From the NCBI GenBank assembly GCA_019914995.1, contig CM034140.1, forward strand, positions 4,650,001 to 4,714,000: a stretch of 64,000 nt of DNA, written 5' to 3'. Both the position numbers and the translations under genes were made by a program. This document shows positions 36,972-50,018 of this stretch, one piece after another; the stretch's first letter is position 1; each line of letters starts with the position of its first letter. A model generated the notes under the pieces. That model saw only the letters and a program-made list of their open reading frames with translations. It searched no databases and was not told where the DNA came from. The DNA comes from Acanthochlamys bracteata. Its lineage: Eukaryota > Streptophyta > Magnoliopsida > Pandanales > Velloziaceae.

Positions 36972-37670
36972 GGAGCATTTAGAATTACTTATAAAATAAA
37001 ATTTTGTTAAAATGAAAAATATTTTTATTTTTTGATAAATAATTTTTATTTTTTTATCTAAAAAAATAAAATTATATAATAAAAAATTTTATTACTTAGA
37101 AGTTTTTTATATTTTAAAAATTTTTAAATTAAATTTTCTAAATATTTATAAAATATATATAAAATATGAAATAAAATTAAAAATCAACATTTACATCAAT
37201 ATATATTAAAAAACGTCGCATTTAACATAAAAACTAACAATGCATATCACATACAAGGGTATTTTCCGTAAAGTATTTTTTAAAAATGAAATAAGTTGAG
37301 CTTCAAATAAACTATTAATGAAAATTACTTATAAAATAAAATTTTGTTAAAATGAAAAATATTTTTATTTTTTTGATAAATAATTTTTATTTTTTTATCT
37401 AAAAAAAATAAAATTATATAATAAAAAATTTTATTACTTAGAAGTTTTTTATATTTTAAAAAATTTTTAAATTAAATTTTCTAAATATTTATAAAATATA
37501 TATAAAATATGAAATAGAAAATTAAAAATCAACATTTACATCAATATATATTTAAAAAACGTCGCATTTAACATAAAAACTAACAATGCATATCACATAC
37601 AAGGGTATTTTCCCGTAAAGTATTTTTAAAAATGAAATAAGTTGAGCTTCAAATAAACTATTAATGAAAA
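36972..37670. repeat. Tandem duplication of a ~340-bp AT-rich unit
   Basis: The sequence from 36983 to 37322 is repeated almost unchanged from 37323 to 37670. Each unit holds a GCGTTTGG-family MITE copy plus about 100 bp of flank (AACGTCGCATTTAACATAAA, CAATGCATATCACATACAAG). Differences are mostly one-base changes in A or T runs, so the duplication is recent. Confidence 0.93.
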
Positions 37671-37925
37671 TAGAGATTCCGCGTGGGGCCACTATAATTA
37701 TTTCCTTTTCAGATAATTTCATAGGGGTACCTGAGTAATTGTAGTCTTACGCGTTTTGGACGCGGAGGTGATGTCCGTCATTTTCGCAGAGTCTTGAATG
37801 CGTCTGCCGCGTCAGCGGATCCCCTTCCAAAACTGTTTTGGTTGTGAAAGCGAAAGGCATGCTTCGCGAAATAAACCTCCTACCAAAACTGTTGTCCATA
37901 TCTAGCACACGTAAATTCACCTGGT

Positions 37926-38170
37926 AACGTTTAACAGTACTTATAAAATAAAATTTTTTTAAAATAATAATATTATTATTTTTTAAAAATAAAAATTATT
38001 TTTTTATTTTAAAAAATAATAAAAATATATAATAAAAAGATTTTATTACGTAAAATTTTTTATATTTTCTAATTTTAAATAAATTTTTTAAATAATTATA
38101 AAATATATATTAAAAAATATAAAATTAAAAAATTAAAAAAATATTTAGAAAATATAATCCCAAACGCACC
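37926..38170. repeat. GCGTTTGG-type MITE copy
   Basis: The left end reads ACGTTTAACAGTACTTATAA and the right end ATCCCAAACGCACC, a GCGTTTGG terminus in reverse. The interior matches the family. Confidence 0.6.
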
Positions 38171-38520
38171 CTTTTTATCTATTTTCGGGAATCATCTCTT
38201 CCCTTGCAAAGATCCACAAACACGTACGAGTGAAAGACGGTCATTATCTAGCGTCGTATATCCTTTTCTTTTCAAAACATAGCAAATTAGTTATGCTAAA
38301 TTGATAAAAATTTTATGCTAACTATTGTAATAATATAAATTGACTTCAACTATTTGGATGCTTAATTAGGAATTCTAAAATGTGTAACTGCTACGTTTGT
38401 GAAGATATGACTAAAAAAATAGAAACAATACTGTGAAATATAGAACAAAACATTGAAAAAAAGCAGCAAAAAAAAATTTATATGCTCTCTTCAATATGTT
38501 TTATTCTGTGCTAATTTATA

Positions 38521-38830
38521 CTACTAGCTGCATTATATAGCGATTGAGCGTTTATATAATATAGAGCTATTTTATAAATGTAATATTCTAATTAAGATAG
38601 AAACGATAATTTTTGGTGATCAATAGCGATCGTATTTTTGTGCAGGTCACTACTATGTGAGTCAATAGTGACTCACCATATTCTTGGTTGGTATTATCTG
38701 TATCAATGATTAGAAGCGATCGTATTATTATCTAACCGTTATTATATCAATACAAATGATCGGTTTATATTTATATGCTAATTGGTTATATTGGGGACCA
38801 ATTTTAATTAGTCGCTAATGAATTGGCTAC
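38521..38830. mobile_element. Possible partner CACTA-like end
   Basis: Sequence from CTACTAGCTGCATTATATAG carries spaced AGCGATTG / AGCGATCG motifs and TTAGTCGCTAATG. These are like the subterminal repeats at 47225-47661 but in the opposite sense. If it is the other end, the element would span about 9.1 kb and enclose the gene fragments at 40-44 kb. The terminus itself is not a clean CACT. Confidence 0.3.
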
Positions 38831-39511
38831 TGTAGATTATTCTTTTTGTATGGAAACATACTCGATTTAATCATTCTTTTGAATTTTAAGAATATCTAGT
38901 TCTTTTTAGCCGGAAGAAGTCTATCTTTTGGAACCCACGTTTCACTCTTTGTTTGAAGTAGTGAATTCAACAACAAGCTCTTCGTTTTATTTCTTTTTCG
39001 CTTGTCGTTTTCTTTATTAATATTTTTTTAAACAATTTAAAATTTAAAAAGCATGCTTGAATTGCACAGTATAGAATTATTGTACATTTAATCTTTTTTA
39101 TTTTTGTATAAAAACATAAGTTTGTTTTTCTAATATTTCTTAAGAACTTTTTTTCACTAAAACTATCTTTTCATGAGCAATCTTAAATGACTCCTGAAGA
39201 GGGTTCTTTTAAGTCTCTAAATTATAAAATCCACTTTATAGATGATACTCTTATTGTCTTATAGAGCAATGCTCAGCGAGTAATATTGCAGATCGGGGTA
39301 CAATATACCTTCTTGTCTACACCGTTTTCTCTTTTATTCTATATTGGAGATAGCATGAGCTATATTCCAAAATTGGGATTTGAAAATCGGTGGATACAAA
39401 GATGTGTGGTTGCACTTTGTTCTAATAAAGTAATCTGACTTTTAGTAGCATTTGATTTGGCTTACTTTTAACTACGAAGAAGTTGAAAATGGTCAGAAAC
39501 CTATAGCAAAA

Positions 39512-39730
39512 CATTAGGTGATGTTTGAGAATGCTAATTGGAAAAAAAAATTTCTAAAAAAATTATTTTTAGAATTTTTTAAAAATAAATTATACTTTTT
39601 TTACTTTAAAAATAATAATAATAATTAATAATACAGTTTTATAATGTAGAATTTTTTGTATTTTTTAAATTTAAAAAAATATTTTAAAAATTTTATTAGA
39701 AAATGTAAAATAAAAATTAGAGTGAAAAAA
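39512..39730. repeat. GCGTTTGG-family copy, diverged
   Basis: It begins GTGATGTTTGAGAATGCTAA and has the family interior (ATTATACTTTTT, ATACAGTTTTATAATGTAGA). The right end is not clear. Confidence 0.45.
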
Positions 39731-41692
39731 AAAAAATTTATCAACTTCCTCTTGACGTAGTTTTATTGACAACTCCGTGAATACAACACAAAAAAGACTA
39801 AATGAAGTTTTTAACTTCAACAGTAGTTTGGTCGACAAAAAACAAACTTTCAAGTGACTCGAATTAGGCTCCTTCTTATAATTCAACAATTTGAAAAGTA
39901 ATCTAATTTCGGAAGCAAAAGAGAATGAAGTGAGAAAGGCATACAGTGGCGAAACATATATGTTGCTTAGCGAAAAAAATCAAAGCATGTTCCAACTCAG
40001 ATCTTGCCAGAACTAAACATAGAGAAGCCATCCCATTACCAATTCCTACAAATTAACATTATTAATTGCTGAAAATGTGATACACAGCTCGAGTTAAATT
40101 ATTGTGACAATCTATAATGTTTGAGAAATAAAAGAAACAGGATCTGCAAAAACCAGACCAATAATGAGTTCATGTTCCCAATTGCTCACTTATGCATGTT
40201 CCGAAACAACAGGAGCTGCAAAATTGTTTCCCTGCATTTGAAATTTACTAGGAAATGTGTAGCTATGTTCTAATGATTGAGAGTACTCATTTGAAGATTT
40301 TCTAGCAGTAAGTTGTCAACAAAATCAGCACATTCTACACATTACATTGGCTCTGATTGTCACATATTTGATTGAGCAAGTAGTTCGATGAATATGGATT
40401 GCACAAGACCGACTGGGTCAATCAGCTTTGTCATATATTATAATATACATTATACACTATCAACCATTCAAAAACTTTGTAAAGAAAATATTTTCTCCAA
40501 ATACTTTGATAGCATACTACTAACAAATATTGAACATTTTTGCTAAATGCATAAAATGTATTTACTTTAAGTCGATTTCTGCTTAATGTAGAAATATATT
40601 TCCTCGTTTTACATGCTTGCATCATTTACCTCTCCATTCCACAATAGAAGTTGTAACGTGTAAACACCTATAAGAGAGTCCAGCAAGAAGGCTTTAGCTA
40701 TCACATACGAGATTGCTCCTAGAAGAATTTGCAAGAACATAGTCAAATTATTGGTCAGGCTGCACTCATATCAGTCTCAGGAAGATCAAAAGATAGTTCC
40801 TCAAACTACAGAGATATTATCTCCAAATGGTGCTCTCTCGGTGATGATCAAGGATATAGTAGCAAGCTATAGTCTGTTATGATGTTTGCCACCAACTATC
40901 TGTCTTTTGCTTGAGAAGTGAATCTTGTATATATGGAGTATGATGCAGATGTCTGCAAGAAAACATTTGAACAAGTAAGAATTGACCATAAAGACAAATT
41001 CTAGTAATTATAAGAAAATTCATCAAGATCATAAATTTTGGAAGCACATATCCTTTAACACATCCATAGTATAATACAGTTATTCCTAACATCAACATGA
41101 AATTATGCACTTACTACAAAAAATTGAATCATTTTAGAGATTACTTCAAACAAAAATGAAAACCAAAAAATTCTAAGAACTAAAGCCTAAGATCAGAAAC
41201 AATGAACTCTCAAACCAATCAGACCCTTATTATAACCACTGAAAGTTTGCAGAATAAACAATTACGACAGCGTCATTCTTGCACAGCTGCCATAATAATT
41301 CTGGTATAATCAGCTACAGCATGCTGTATAAAATTTCCATGTAGAAGCTGAACTAAGTTACTGATTAATTTATCAAAATGAGGTAGAACAGTACTACACA
41401 CGGTCGAAATGCACTTGCAAGTTTTAGATCCGACGAAATATTGCACCTTTTCCTGATCGTAGAACATAGTCAGTATAAATTCCAACTACTGCTAAACACA
41501 ACAGAAAAACTTCAAAAATATTTAAAGTATTTTTTCATTTCAACTTCACTATCTAGATGGAATTAGTGTAGCTCTGCAAAACTTTGCTACTTTTCTTTGC
41601 AGCATGACAGCTTTGTCTTTAGATCTATTACCAAATCAATCAAAATCCAGATAGATAGAGCTGACCATACACAACGCTCTTACCTCAGTACT

Positions 41693-41945
41693 CCATGTAG
41701 TTGCGTAATTCTCTCCTCTCTCTCTATCATATCAGAATTCCTGTAGTACTTCCGCACCTTCACCTTCTGCTGCAACAAGAAGTCCAAAAACAAATCGTTC
41801 GAATCAAAATCAATTAGAGGCAAACAAACATGAAATTAAGAATGCGAGGGATATAGAAAGAGGAGAACACCACCTGGGAGGCGGACCAGAGGAGGAGCTG
41901 GGTGGGATCGACGAGGATGTGGAGACCACCCTTACACTGCTGCAA
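41693..41945 (-). other. Two exon-like segments of unknown identity
   Basis: On the - strand a segment ending CTCCCAG|GTGGTG (about 41945-41876) reads GGLHILVDPTQLLLWSASQ. The next, 41770-41693, lies between a TTGTTGCAG acceptor and a GAG|GTAAGA donor and reads QKVKVRKYYRNSDMIEREER then ITQLHGVL. The frames join in phase. I do not recognise the protein. It directly follows the ZIFL piece, so it may belong to the same patchwork or to a small real transcript. Confidence 0.35.
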
Positions 41946-41959
41946 TACCATCTATAGCT

Positions 41960-42066
41960 CTTACACTGCGGCAATACCAATTACAATGACTGGCTTCCTT
42001 CCATATTGATCAGAAGCTATTCCCCATGGTACTAAAATTAGTGCTCTTTCCAACAGAATAAAGACC
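41960..42066 (-). pseudogene. ZIFL-type transporter exon fragment
   Basis: On the - strand an open segment reads FILLERALILVPWGIASDQY then GRKPVIVIGIAAV. This matches the MFS signature of plant ZINC-INDUCED FACILITATOR-LIKE transporters (typically FMLGRALTSVFWGIVADRYG then RKPVIVIG). Only this one piece is seen; other ZIFL exons were looked for within 40-44 kb and not found. The conserved Asp-Arg-Tyr-Gly has become Asp-Gln-Tyr-Gly. It is taken as a stray gene fragment. Confidence 0.7.
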
Positions 42067-43859
42067 ACACTTCAGATACAAAATCAAATTGCAGGAAGAA
42101 AATATATCTTTAGATTCAGATTGAAAGGTATTGGTGTTGTACAATTCAATTGTGTAGTAAAGATTGTGCAGGTCCAAGTTCCGTGTGGAAGTTACCTACC
42201 ACGAAACCTGCATAGTCCTATTTTTTGAAACTCGTGTGGCATGTGCAAATACCTTACGCGTGTCACGAACATACAGATAGTAATAAACTCTAAGAGAAGA
42301 AAATAAATTGTGCATGTAGCAAAAGTAAGCCCAAAAACAGTTTTAGCTTGCAACATCTCTTTCTGTGGTCCATTCACACCAATAAGACCAAGAGCATCTG
42401 ACAAACTAACAGTATGATTTATATGCTGTATTGATTGTTGGGAGTTACAACAGCTGTTGTTTTGAGGAAGTTATTGCCTAAAATATTATTAGAGGGTATA
42501 TTAAGGACTACAAGTTTCTACGACGAACACGATCACAACCAATAAGATTTTGTCTACACTATTTGGCGAGACTGGTACAATCAATCTTTTACTCCCTTCT
42601 TGGAGTAACATGAGCACATGCCTAAATTAAACACAAGCATGAATTCAAGATGCACTTAAATAAGATGCTTCTTCTGCTATTATCAGAAAAAATGCAGTAA
42701 CAGTGAATCTTCAATGAAACAATAGTTAGAAATTGGAACTAATTGTGCCACTAAAGGAAATGAATAATATACTAGTGCTTACCATGAAGTAGAAAACAAA
42801 AGAACGCAGATTCTATAGGTAAGTCCAAATAAGAACATGAAAAAGAACTAGATCATATATCGTTTAACAAATATGCACCAATGCAATTGATAAGAAAAAT
42901 ATGCATGAGAGAAACTGACAAGAAGCATTTTTTGACAGTTCCTTATTGAAAAGAGACCACCAGAGAGAAGTGCTAAAGGTGTAGGGAGTTCAAGTACAGA
43001 AATTCTAACAGTCCAAGCTATTGAGTAAAACAGATAATATAACAGGTAAACCAATCTCACTTAGATAATTGAAGTGTAGACCAGCAAAAATGTACAGGAC
43101 GTGACCCACTTAGGCTTCATAGAGTGCAGATCCAAATTCCATTGGGATTCACTATATCTTCTACCATCTTGAACCACTAGAAAATATGTTTTCTAACCTT
43201 AGCGCATGGAGTGCACTAGAGTGCATTTATGGGCAAATTTGCTTCACTTAGAACTTATGTGCACATAGTCACATATTATTCCGGGAGCTTGAATTCTTGA
43301 ATCAAACAAAAAAATGTTAAATTCAAAAACACTCAGAAAAGAATTCCGCATCTATATAAAGTTTTTATAAATGCTAATTTAATGTATACAATTTCCAGAG
43401 TTTGTAGCAAATTCTGAAGTAACCCATCTTGGCAAGATGATTCTAGAATTATTCATTTTATCAGTTTTCATCGAGAAATCACAAATTTTTTACATAGGAA
43501 GATAGATAGTACAAATTCAATTTACTGAAAGGCAATCAAGTCAACAAATAAATCTTCAAAAATATCTCGGTTGTTGAATATTTTTCCTGCAATTCCTAGA
43601 GTTGATTGAAATGGTACAAGGTTCCGTCAAAGCTTCCCCAAATTTACTTAACATTCTTAGTTATCCAATTAGAGATTCTTTTCTCATGCATAATTCCAAG
43701 TTTCCAACTTTCGAAAAGGTCAAAAGCACTACGAATGAAGATTGATTAAAGTAGCATGTAAGTTGAAATGTTAAATAACCAAAACAAGCCGCCATAAACC
43801 TATGCGTCATTAGCATATGTGATTCCAAAATTCCAAAAGAAAAACGATTTGAGAGGAGT

Positions 43860-44082
43860 ACCTCCAATGAGTGGCACGGTTGAAGGCCCAATAACAAAAC
43901 AGAGAACTGCTCACAAGTTCGCTGCGACAGTGGACTTGAGACAACTGGTGGCTACATGGCAGTCCGAGGGAATGGTGACAAGTTGCAGCACAGGAGAAGG
44001 GAGCAGGTCCAGCGGCGGTGCCAGAGAGAGTTCGGAGTTTTCCCAGATGTTCTTCCCTTTTCTGGAAATTCTTGCTTGAGCT
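43860..44082 (-). other. GC-richer exon-like block
   Basis: This block stands out by base composition from the AT-rich surroundings. On the - strand it ends at a plausible donor (CATTGGAG|GTACTC). No frame gives a protein I recognise. It may be another captured fragment or a leader exon. Confidence 0.3.
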
Positions 44083-44254
44083 CCCTCTTATAAAACTGTT
44101 TCCAAAAATGGTCCCTCTATAAATTAAGAATTGTATAGATGTTTTAACAATTATCCAATCCTAACAGATGCGGTGCTTCAAAACAAATAATCTTGTAAAT
44201 GTGCTGCAACAATGAGAATAAAACTCAATGATTAAAAAAATAAAATAGAAAGTA

Positions 44255-44375
44255 TTTTTAGATAAAATTTTGTTTAAATAAAAAATATTTTTATTCATTT
44301 TAAAAAAATAAATTTTTTTATGTCAAAAAATAATAAAAATATATAATAAAAAAATTTTAATATCTAAATTTTTCT
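44255..44375. repeat. Partial GCGTTTGG-family copy
   Basis: A fragment with TAGATAAAATTTTGTTTAAA and AATAATAAAAATATATAATA; only the left half is recognisable. Confidence 0.4.
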
Positions 44376-45299
44376 ACAGATGCTACATTAAATTAAAACT
44401 TTTCTATTAAGGACTATGTTTATGAGAAAATTCAGAACTTAACAAAATTGAATAGGTTCTATCACTACACCTAGCGCATATGGAGAGATGCAGCATACTA
44501 ATTAATATAATAGTGTCTTAAAGAGAGCATTCTTCACCTTTTACCTTACTGAAACTGGTTCCTTCTTTTTTTTTTCTTTGGCATAACCTGGATTTCTATA
44601 TGCAAGCGAGAGTTGAGTAATTTTAAAGTCAAAGATGATTTTTGTAGGCAAGCGAGAAATGAAGAACGCAAAAAGCAAGAAGTATTAAGTGAGAATGGGG
44701 ATCGGTTTAGATGGTTCTGAACGAACCTAATTAAATGTGATTTTTCTTGAGCTATCAGAAAACGGTCAGTTCAGTACTATTACTGAATTCAACTATCTTT
44801 TATCGCATTAGAACCAGTTTAGCTCGATTTCGTTTCGGTAGGTTTTTTAAACTGTGGTCATTAACGTGTGATGAGACCAACCTAAGTTATCGTACTACTT
44901 TTAGAAAATCAACCGAAGTATCATGTCAAGCATTCAAGAATTTGGTAGTTAAAGCATCTGCTCTCTAAATGAGATTTTTGTTTACTCCAACTAAGAGAGA
45001 AGAGAAACAAATAGCAGCGTAAAGATCACTCTCCTGTGGCCCCGTTAGATGTCCTTTTTTTGCGCTTTAAATCCCAAAAGAACATAGCACAGCAAAAAAG
45101 CCATGTGGTAATACATGCTTTTAGTAGCCGTAAACAATTTTCAACGGTGAAAAAGTAAAAGCTTTGAATTTGAGTTTTTTAGAAAAATCGTGAGGGATTT
45201 TTCTCGCCGTAAAACTAAAATATCTATTTTACCTACAAAAAAAAAATATATATATATATATATTAAATTTATTTTTTTATTTTGTATTTTATTTTTTTC

Positions 45300-45533
45300 T
45301 TTTCATTCGTTCGTTTTTCTTTCGCGATTTCGCTCATTCTCTTATCGCGATTCTTACTTCTCCGACGTCGTTCTTTTGTATTTTCTTTCTTCGACCCCCT
45401 TCTACGGAAACAAATCTTACGTGATTTCTTTCTAGACGCTGAATTGAGCTTGTGAGCTCATTGAATCTTAATCTTTTTTGTTTTCTTCTCCGATGTCGAC
45501 TCATTCTCCCACCGTCAGTTTCAATCAATTGAA
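45300..45533 (+). other. Leader-like block with a short first-exon ORF
   Basis: The block is pyrimidine-rich (TCGTTTTTCTTTCGCGATTT...) and resembles a plant 5' UTR. It runs to an ATG at 45494 that opens MSTHSPTVSFNQLK, followed by AAG|GTGTGA, a possible donor. No second exon could be found downstream, so it may be the orphaned 5' end of a gene. Confidence 0.3.
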
Positions 45534-47224
45534 GGTGTGAATTATTTCTCAGCTGTGATTTGATGACTCCAACAGAACATCTTCTGAAATTTTTAATTCA
45601 ATCTTCACTTTTAATTTCTTTTTATTCTTTCTAGTACATGGAATGGATATTTTCTTGCACATTATAAATGCATCATTATATTTGACTTCAAAATTTTGTC
45701 TATTCAATCACTAATTAAGAAAGTTTGTTTCATACCAGTTGTAATATGACCGTGGTGAATGTTTTAAGCCAAATTATTGTTTTATAACAAATTATCGTTC
45801 ATCTAGGAAGTTCACTAATTGGATATTTTTGTATTAGGTAATACATAGATCACTTGTTTTAAGACAAATTATTAGAATATTAAGGTAGTTTATTCATTTT
45901 GGAGCTTATTTGGAGAAGCTTATTATTTGGCTGATTAACAAACAAGCCTCAAGCATATTTTTTAGGGATGATTCATTTGCATACATCAAGCATATTCCTC
46001 TTTATGTTTCATCTTCTAATTCTTCTTCGAGTTCTCTAGACATCTAATAATTCTAAGTATTTCTGGATGCACAAAACCAATAAATATGCTTAAATTCGTA
46101 AGCAGTAAGCATTAATAATTGTTGTTGGTATGGATAAGCAGTAAAGAATCTTCTTTGTAAAAGATATAAATTTTGTATGCTGAGTGTTTGAGGAAATTCC
46201 TAATTAACTTTGTTAAACTGCTCTATATGCCAACATCATATAGGAACTAAAGTTTTTTCTACTGTTTTGGATGTTTTTGTAAGTTTTTCTTTGGACCTTT
46301 AGGGGATATATGTTGAAGACAAAATCACCTAAGTGATTCTCAAAAATTCTATTCTAATTTATTCCGCAAGTGCATGGTTGTCGTCTACGTAAAGCAAATA
46401 ACGAGCTTGTTCTACCAAATTGTTGCTAATTTTAATTGAAACTACATTATTAAAAGTTGTGTTATTGTGAAAGATAATTAAAGGTGTACAGAAGATAAGA
46501 AAGCAAATAAAATATGGATTGTGAAAATAAATATGAAAACAAACTGGAGTTTTATAATATATCACTAATGCATTTAATTTAATACTTAAAATAAATATTA
46601 TAAAAGAAGATGATGATTGTGAAGATTTTATACCTACTTGTTCCACTTCTTAATATACGATTTCTAATTATAATTTAATCTTAATTCAGTATAAAATCAC
46701 TTATCTCTAATTTTATTTTAACTTTTTCTTTAGAAATTATTAAAGATGGATTAAATTTGTGACATCATATATTATGTAATTGATCCAATAAATACTATTC
46801 CAATTATCCCTACATATATAATTAAGAGATAGTTTACATGTCAAATGTAATATTGATACGTATAAGAACTTAACAACTAAATATCCTTCCATATAAGAAT
46901 TAACAACTCATAATCAAACTAACAATCCATACACCACAACATAAATTAAATTTATTAGAGTTTCATTCTTAACTCCAATTTAGCGATTTTTATCTACTAA
47001 TGAGAGATTACAACCAGCAAAATAAAATGAAATAAAATGAAATAAACATGAGATAAGTGAAAGCAGATATAAATTTAAGCTCAAACAGTCCGGATCCTAA
47101 TTCTGGCTGTGGCTTTCAGAATTACGTTTCTATTAAGGATCTCTATTTTCTAAATTTGGTTCTAAATTTCTGTTTTGGATCTCTATTTTCTAAAATTTAT
47201 AAAATGACCGAGTCTGTATAACGT

Positions 47225-47661
47225 ATCCAATAGCGACTGGATCTGTGCAAATTCACTATTACAGCTAAAGTTCACAACCAACATGTAGACAAGTCACTAA
47301 TGAGGAAGAATTAGTGACTGCTGGCCTTATAGTGGTCATTCATACTTTCGTAACAGAGACAACGTCGATTTCTGTAGTTATTAGTATTTATAAGGGACCT
47401 TTCTTGTAACCAATAGCTACCAGGTCAGTTACGGACGTTAATGCTTAGAAGTAGCAGCAACCGATAGAGTAATTGGTCTTTGTTGCACTAGGTAATCGTG
47501 AAATCCTAATAGCTGGTCACTGAAGACGAAATAATAGCGATCGTTGTGTCTTTCGGTTACGATTGTACCTGTATTGGCGACCGTTGCTTTCCTAGACGTG
47601 CTTGTCCTTCTTTAGCGACCATTTCTTTGTGGTCGCTGATGGCGTAGTTTCTTATAAAGTG
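47225..47661. mobile_element. Possible CACTA-type transposon terminal region
   Basis: Read on the - strand, the right edge is CACTTTATAAGAAACTACGC followed by repeated GCGACC / GGTCGC motifs (ATCAGCGACC, GGTCGCTAAA, GCGACCGTT...). This resembles plant CACTA ends, which begin CACTACAAGAAA and carry subterminal GCGAC repeats. No transposase is visible, and the partner end is uncertain (see 38521-38830). Confidence 0.45.
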
Positions 47662-48090
47662 AATAAATTATTGCATTATAAGTTTTGTGATAAAAATTAG
47701 AAGTTATGTTATACTACACTGGTCTACAAAGTTTTTGGTATTGAAATGAATGCTATTTAGAGTTACCTAGTTTTGTGACACAAATATGAAAGTATAATAT
47801 GCTACACTGGTATGAAAATGTTTTTCCTGTGTTGAAATAAATTCTACCTAGAATTATCTAGCTTTATGATGAAAATCTAAAAGCTATAAGATGCTACACT
47901 AGTTTGGAAATTTTTTTTGTGTGTTGAAATGGATGCTAGCTAGAGTGCTTGGTTTCTACGCAAGCGAATGGATTATTGCATTTCAGCTTAATGATGAAAT
48001 TTGAGATCACGATACTACATTGATCTTGATGCAATTCAACTCAACGACAAAAAAGCTGAGAGTATAAAAGATACTACACTGATTTGAGGG
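47660..48090. repeat. Degenerate tandem array, unit about 90 bp
   Basis: Five variants of a CTACACTGG-containing unit occur at 47714, 47802, 47894, 48014 and 48074. Most share a TTTTGTGATGAAAAT...GAAATGAATGCTA backbone. Spacing is 88, 92, 120 and 60 bases. The array is old and diverged; no function is suggested. Confidence 0.7.
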
Positions 48091-48330
48091 CTTATTTGAG
48101 GTTTATTAGCATTGGTGACTACTCAAAGCAGCAATACCAGTCATGTGGAGGAGAGCAAATTGGATTGTGCTCCTTCCTAGTGTATAGAATCTTAATTATT
48201 ATACCAATTCAAATTGTTACTAGTTTTTTTCGTTCTTGTTACATTGTGTTCAAAGCATGTTGCTGCATTCGTTTCTACAAGATGTGCAAGGAAATATTAG
48301 ACTGCTTCTTCCACTACTGCTAAGAAGAGC

Positions 48331-49798
48331 CATGATTATGTATATTATATTTAAATTATTTGATTATATGTATTATGCCTCGAGTAATATTATGACATTT
48401 TTTTGGTAGGTATGTGTCATTATGTATTTTGTGCAAATTAAGTTTCAAAGAGCATCAGCTCTTTTTAGTGCGTAAGCCATCATGTAAAAGTTTTGCTTGA
48501 CCAATAAACACGTGTTCTTTATAATGTTTGTTTCAGTTTGTTTAACTTTTCTTGTTTGAGACCAACATGCTAATTAGCGTTAAAACTGTTAGACATTGTA
48601 AAGCTACTATATAAATTAGTATCATTAGAATGCAACATATTAAAAATACATTCATATTGAAATATCAAATGTCAAAAAAGATGAACCATCGCCAAAAAAA
48701 TTGAAAAGCCAACAATTAAGAATTTTGAATCATCATTTGGAAGATAAAAAACTAAATGACTTGGACAATTAATGAGAAGATGAAGGACAACTATTTGAAA
48801 GTTTAAAAATCTCCTTGAAATATTATATATATGAATGATATGCATTTATTTGGAATATGAAAATGATTAAGATCATTCACATCACTCACGACATCAAGTA
48901 TGAGAGTAAGAAACAAAACATTCTAATAAGAATTTCTATTTAAAGTATAACATAATAGTTTATAAATTGCTTTAATTTGGTGATTTATTAAGACTAGTTT
49001 GTCTTTTCATTGATTTTTTTTATTTTTTTTATATAGATCTCTTATTTTTATGTTTATCTTATTATTGCATCAATTCTCGTATTAATTATATAAAATTTTT
49101 GAATGTATTTTATATTTTTACTGCGTAACCAAACATATTGCGTATTTTCAAGAAAAATTTCGAGCTTTGTTACTTAATAAATCATAAAAGAAGTAATACA
49201 CATATATGAGTTTATTATAATAAAATATATAAATATATATGTAAGAGCTCGAAGCGTATTGAATTAAGAGATTTCTTTTCTATTTGGTATTCAGCTTCGA
49301 TTTCTATAGAAGAATTAATTTAGCCTTGTGTGCACGTCGTACGGAGATAAGTTTGATCTTGATATGTAAACTTTTGCTGCTTGAATGAATCATACATGTA
49401 AATGTATGAATGAAAAAAAAAGTAATAATTATAAAGATATTATTTAATAATTAATAATTTTATAAAAAAATATTAAATTAGTTATTACTTTATAATGTAA
49501 TATATTTACTATTAAAATTATAATATAAATGTAAAAAGTATTAATAAATTTGTAATGTTACAATATCAAATTAAAAAATTTTAAATAATTAATATATATA
49601 TATAATAAAAATTTAATAATATATTAATTATTATTTAACTAAGTACATTTTGTCATTGTATATGTTCTTAAAAATAAACATGATTTTATTCAAACATTTC
49701 AATTAGCTTTTAGCATCAAACAATACAATACACCAAAAATTTATTCAAACATTTTTTTCATTAAATTATTTTTTCAATAAAGATTTCACAACTATTAA
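48331..49798. other. No gene recognised
   Basis: Very AT-rich intergenic DNA, nothing identified. Confidence 0.5.
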
Positions 49799-49987
49799 AC
49801 ATAGGTTTAAAATTCGGCCCGGACCGGAAACCGGCGATTCGGCACCGATTCTACGCCGAGTTAATATAAAATCGGATCACGCAAGCGACCCGGTAAGACC
49901 CGGGTAGACCCGGCCGGGTCCCGAGTCAACTCGGTGATCCGGTTAGACGGATTGATCCGATTTTAATATTTAATATATATATATATA

Positions 49988-50018
<31 letters not shown>

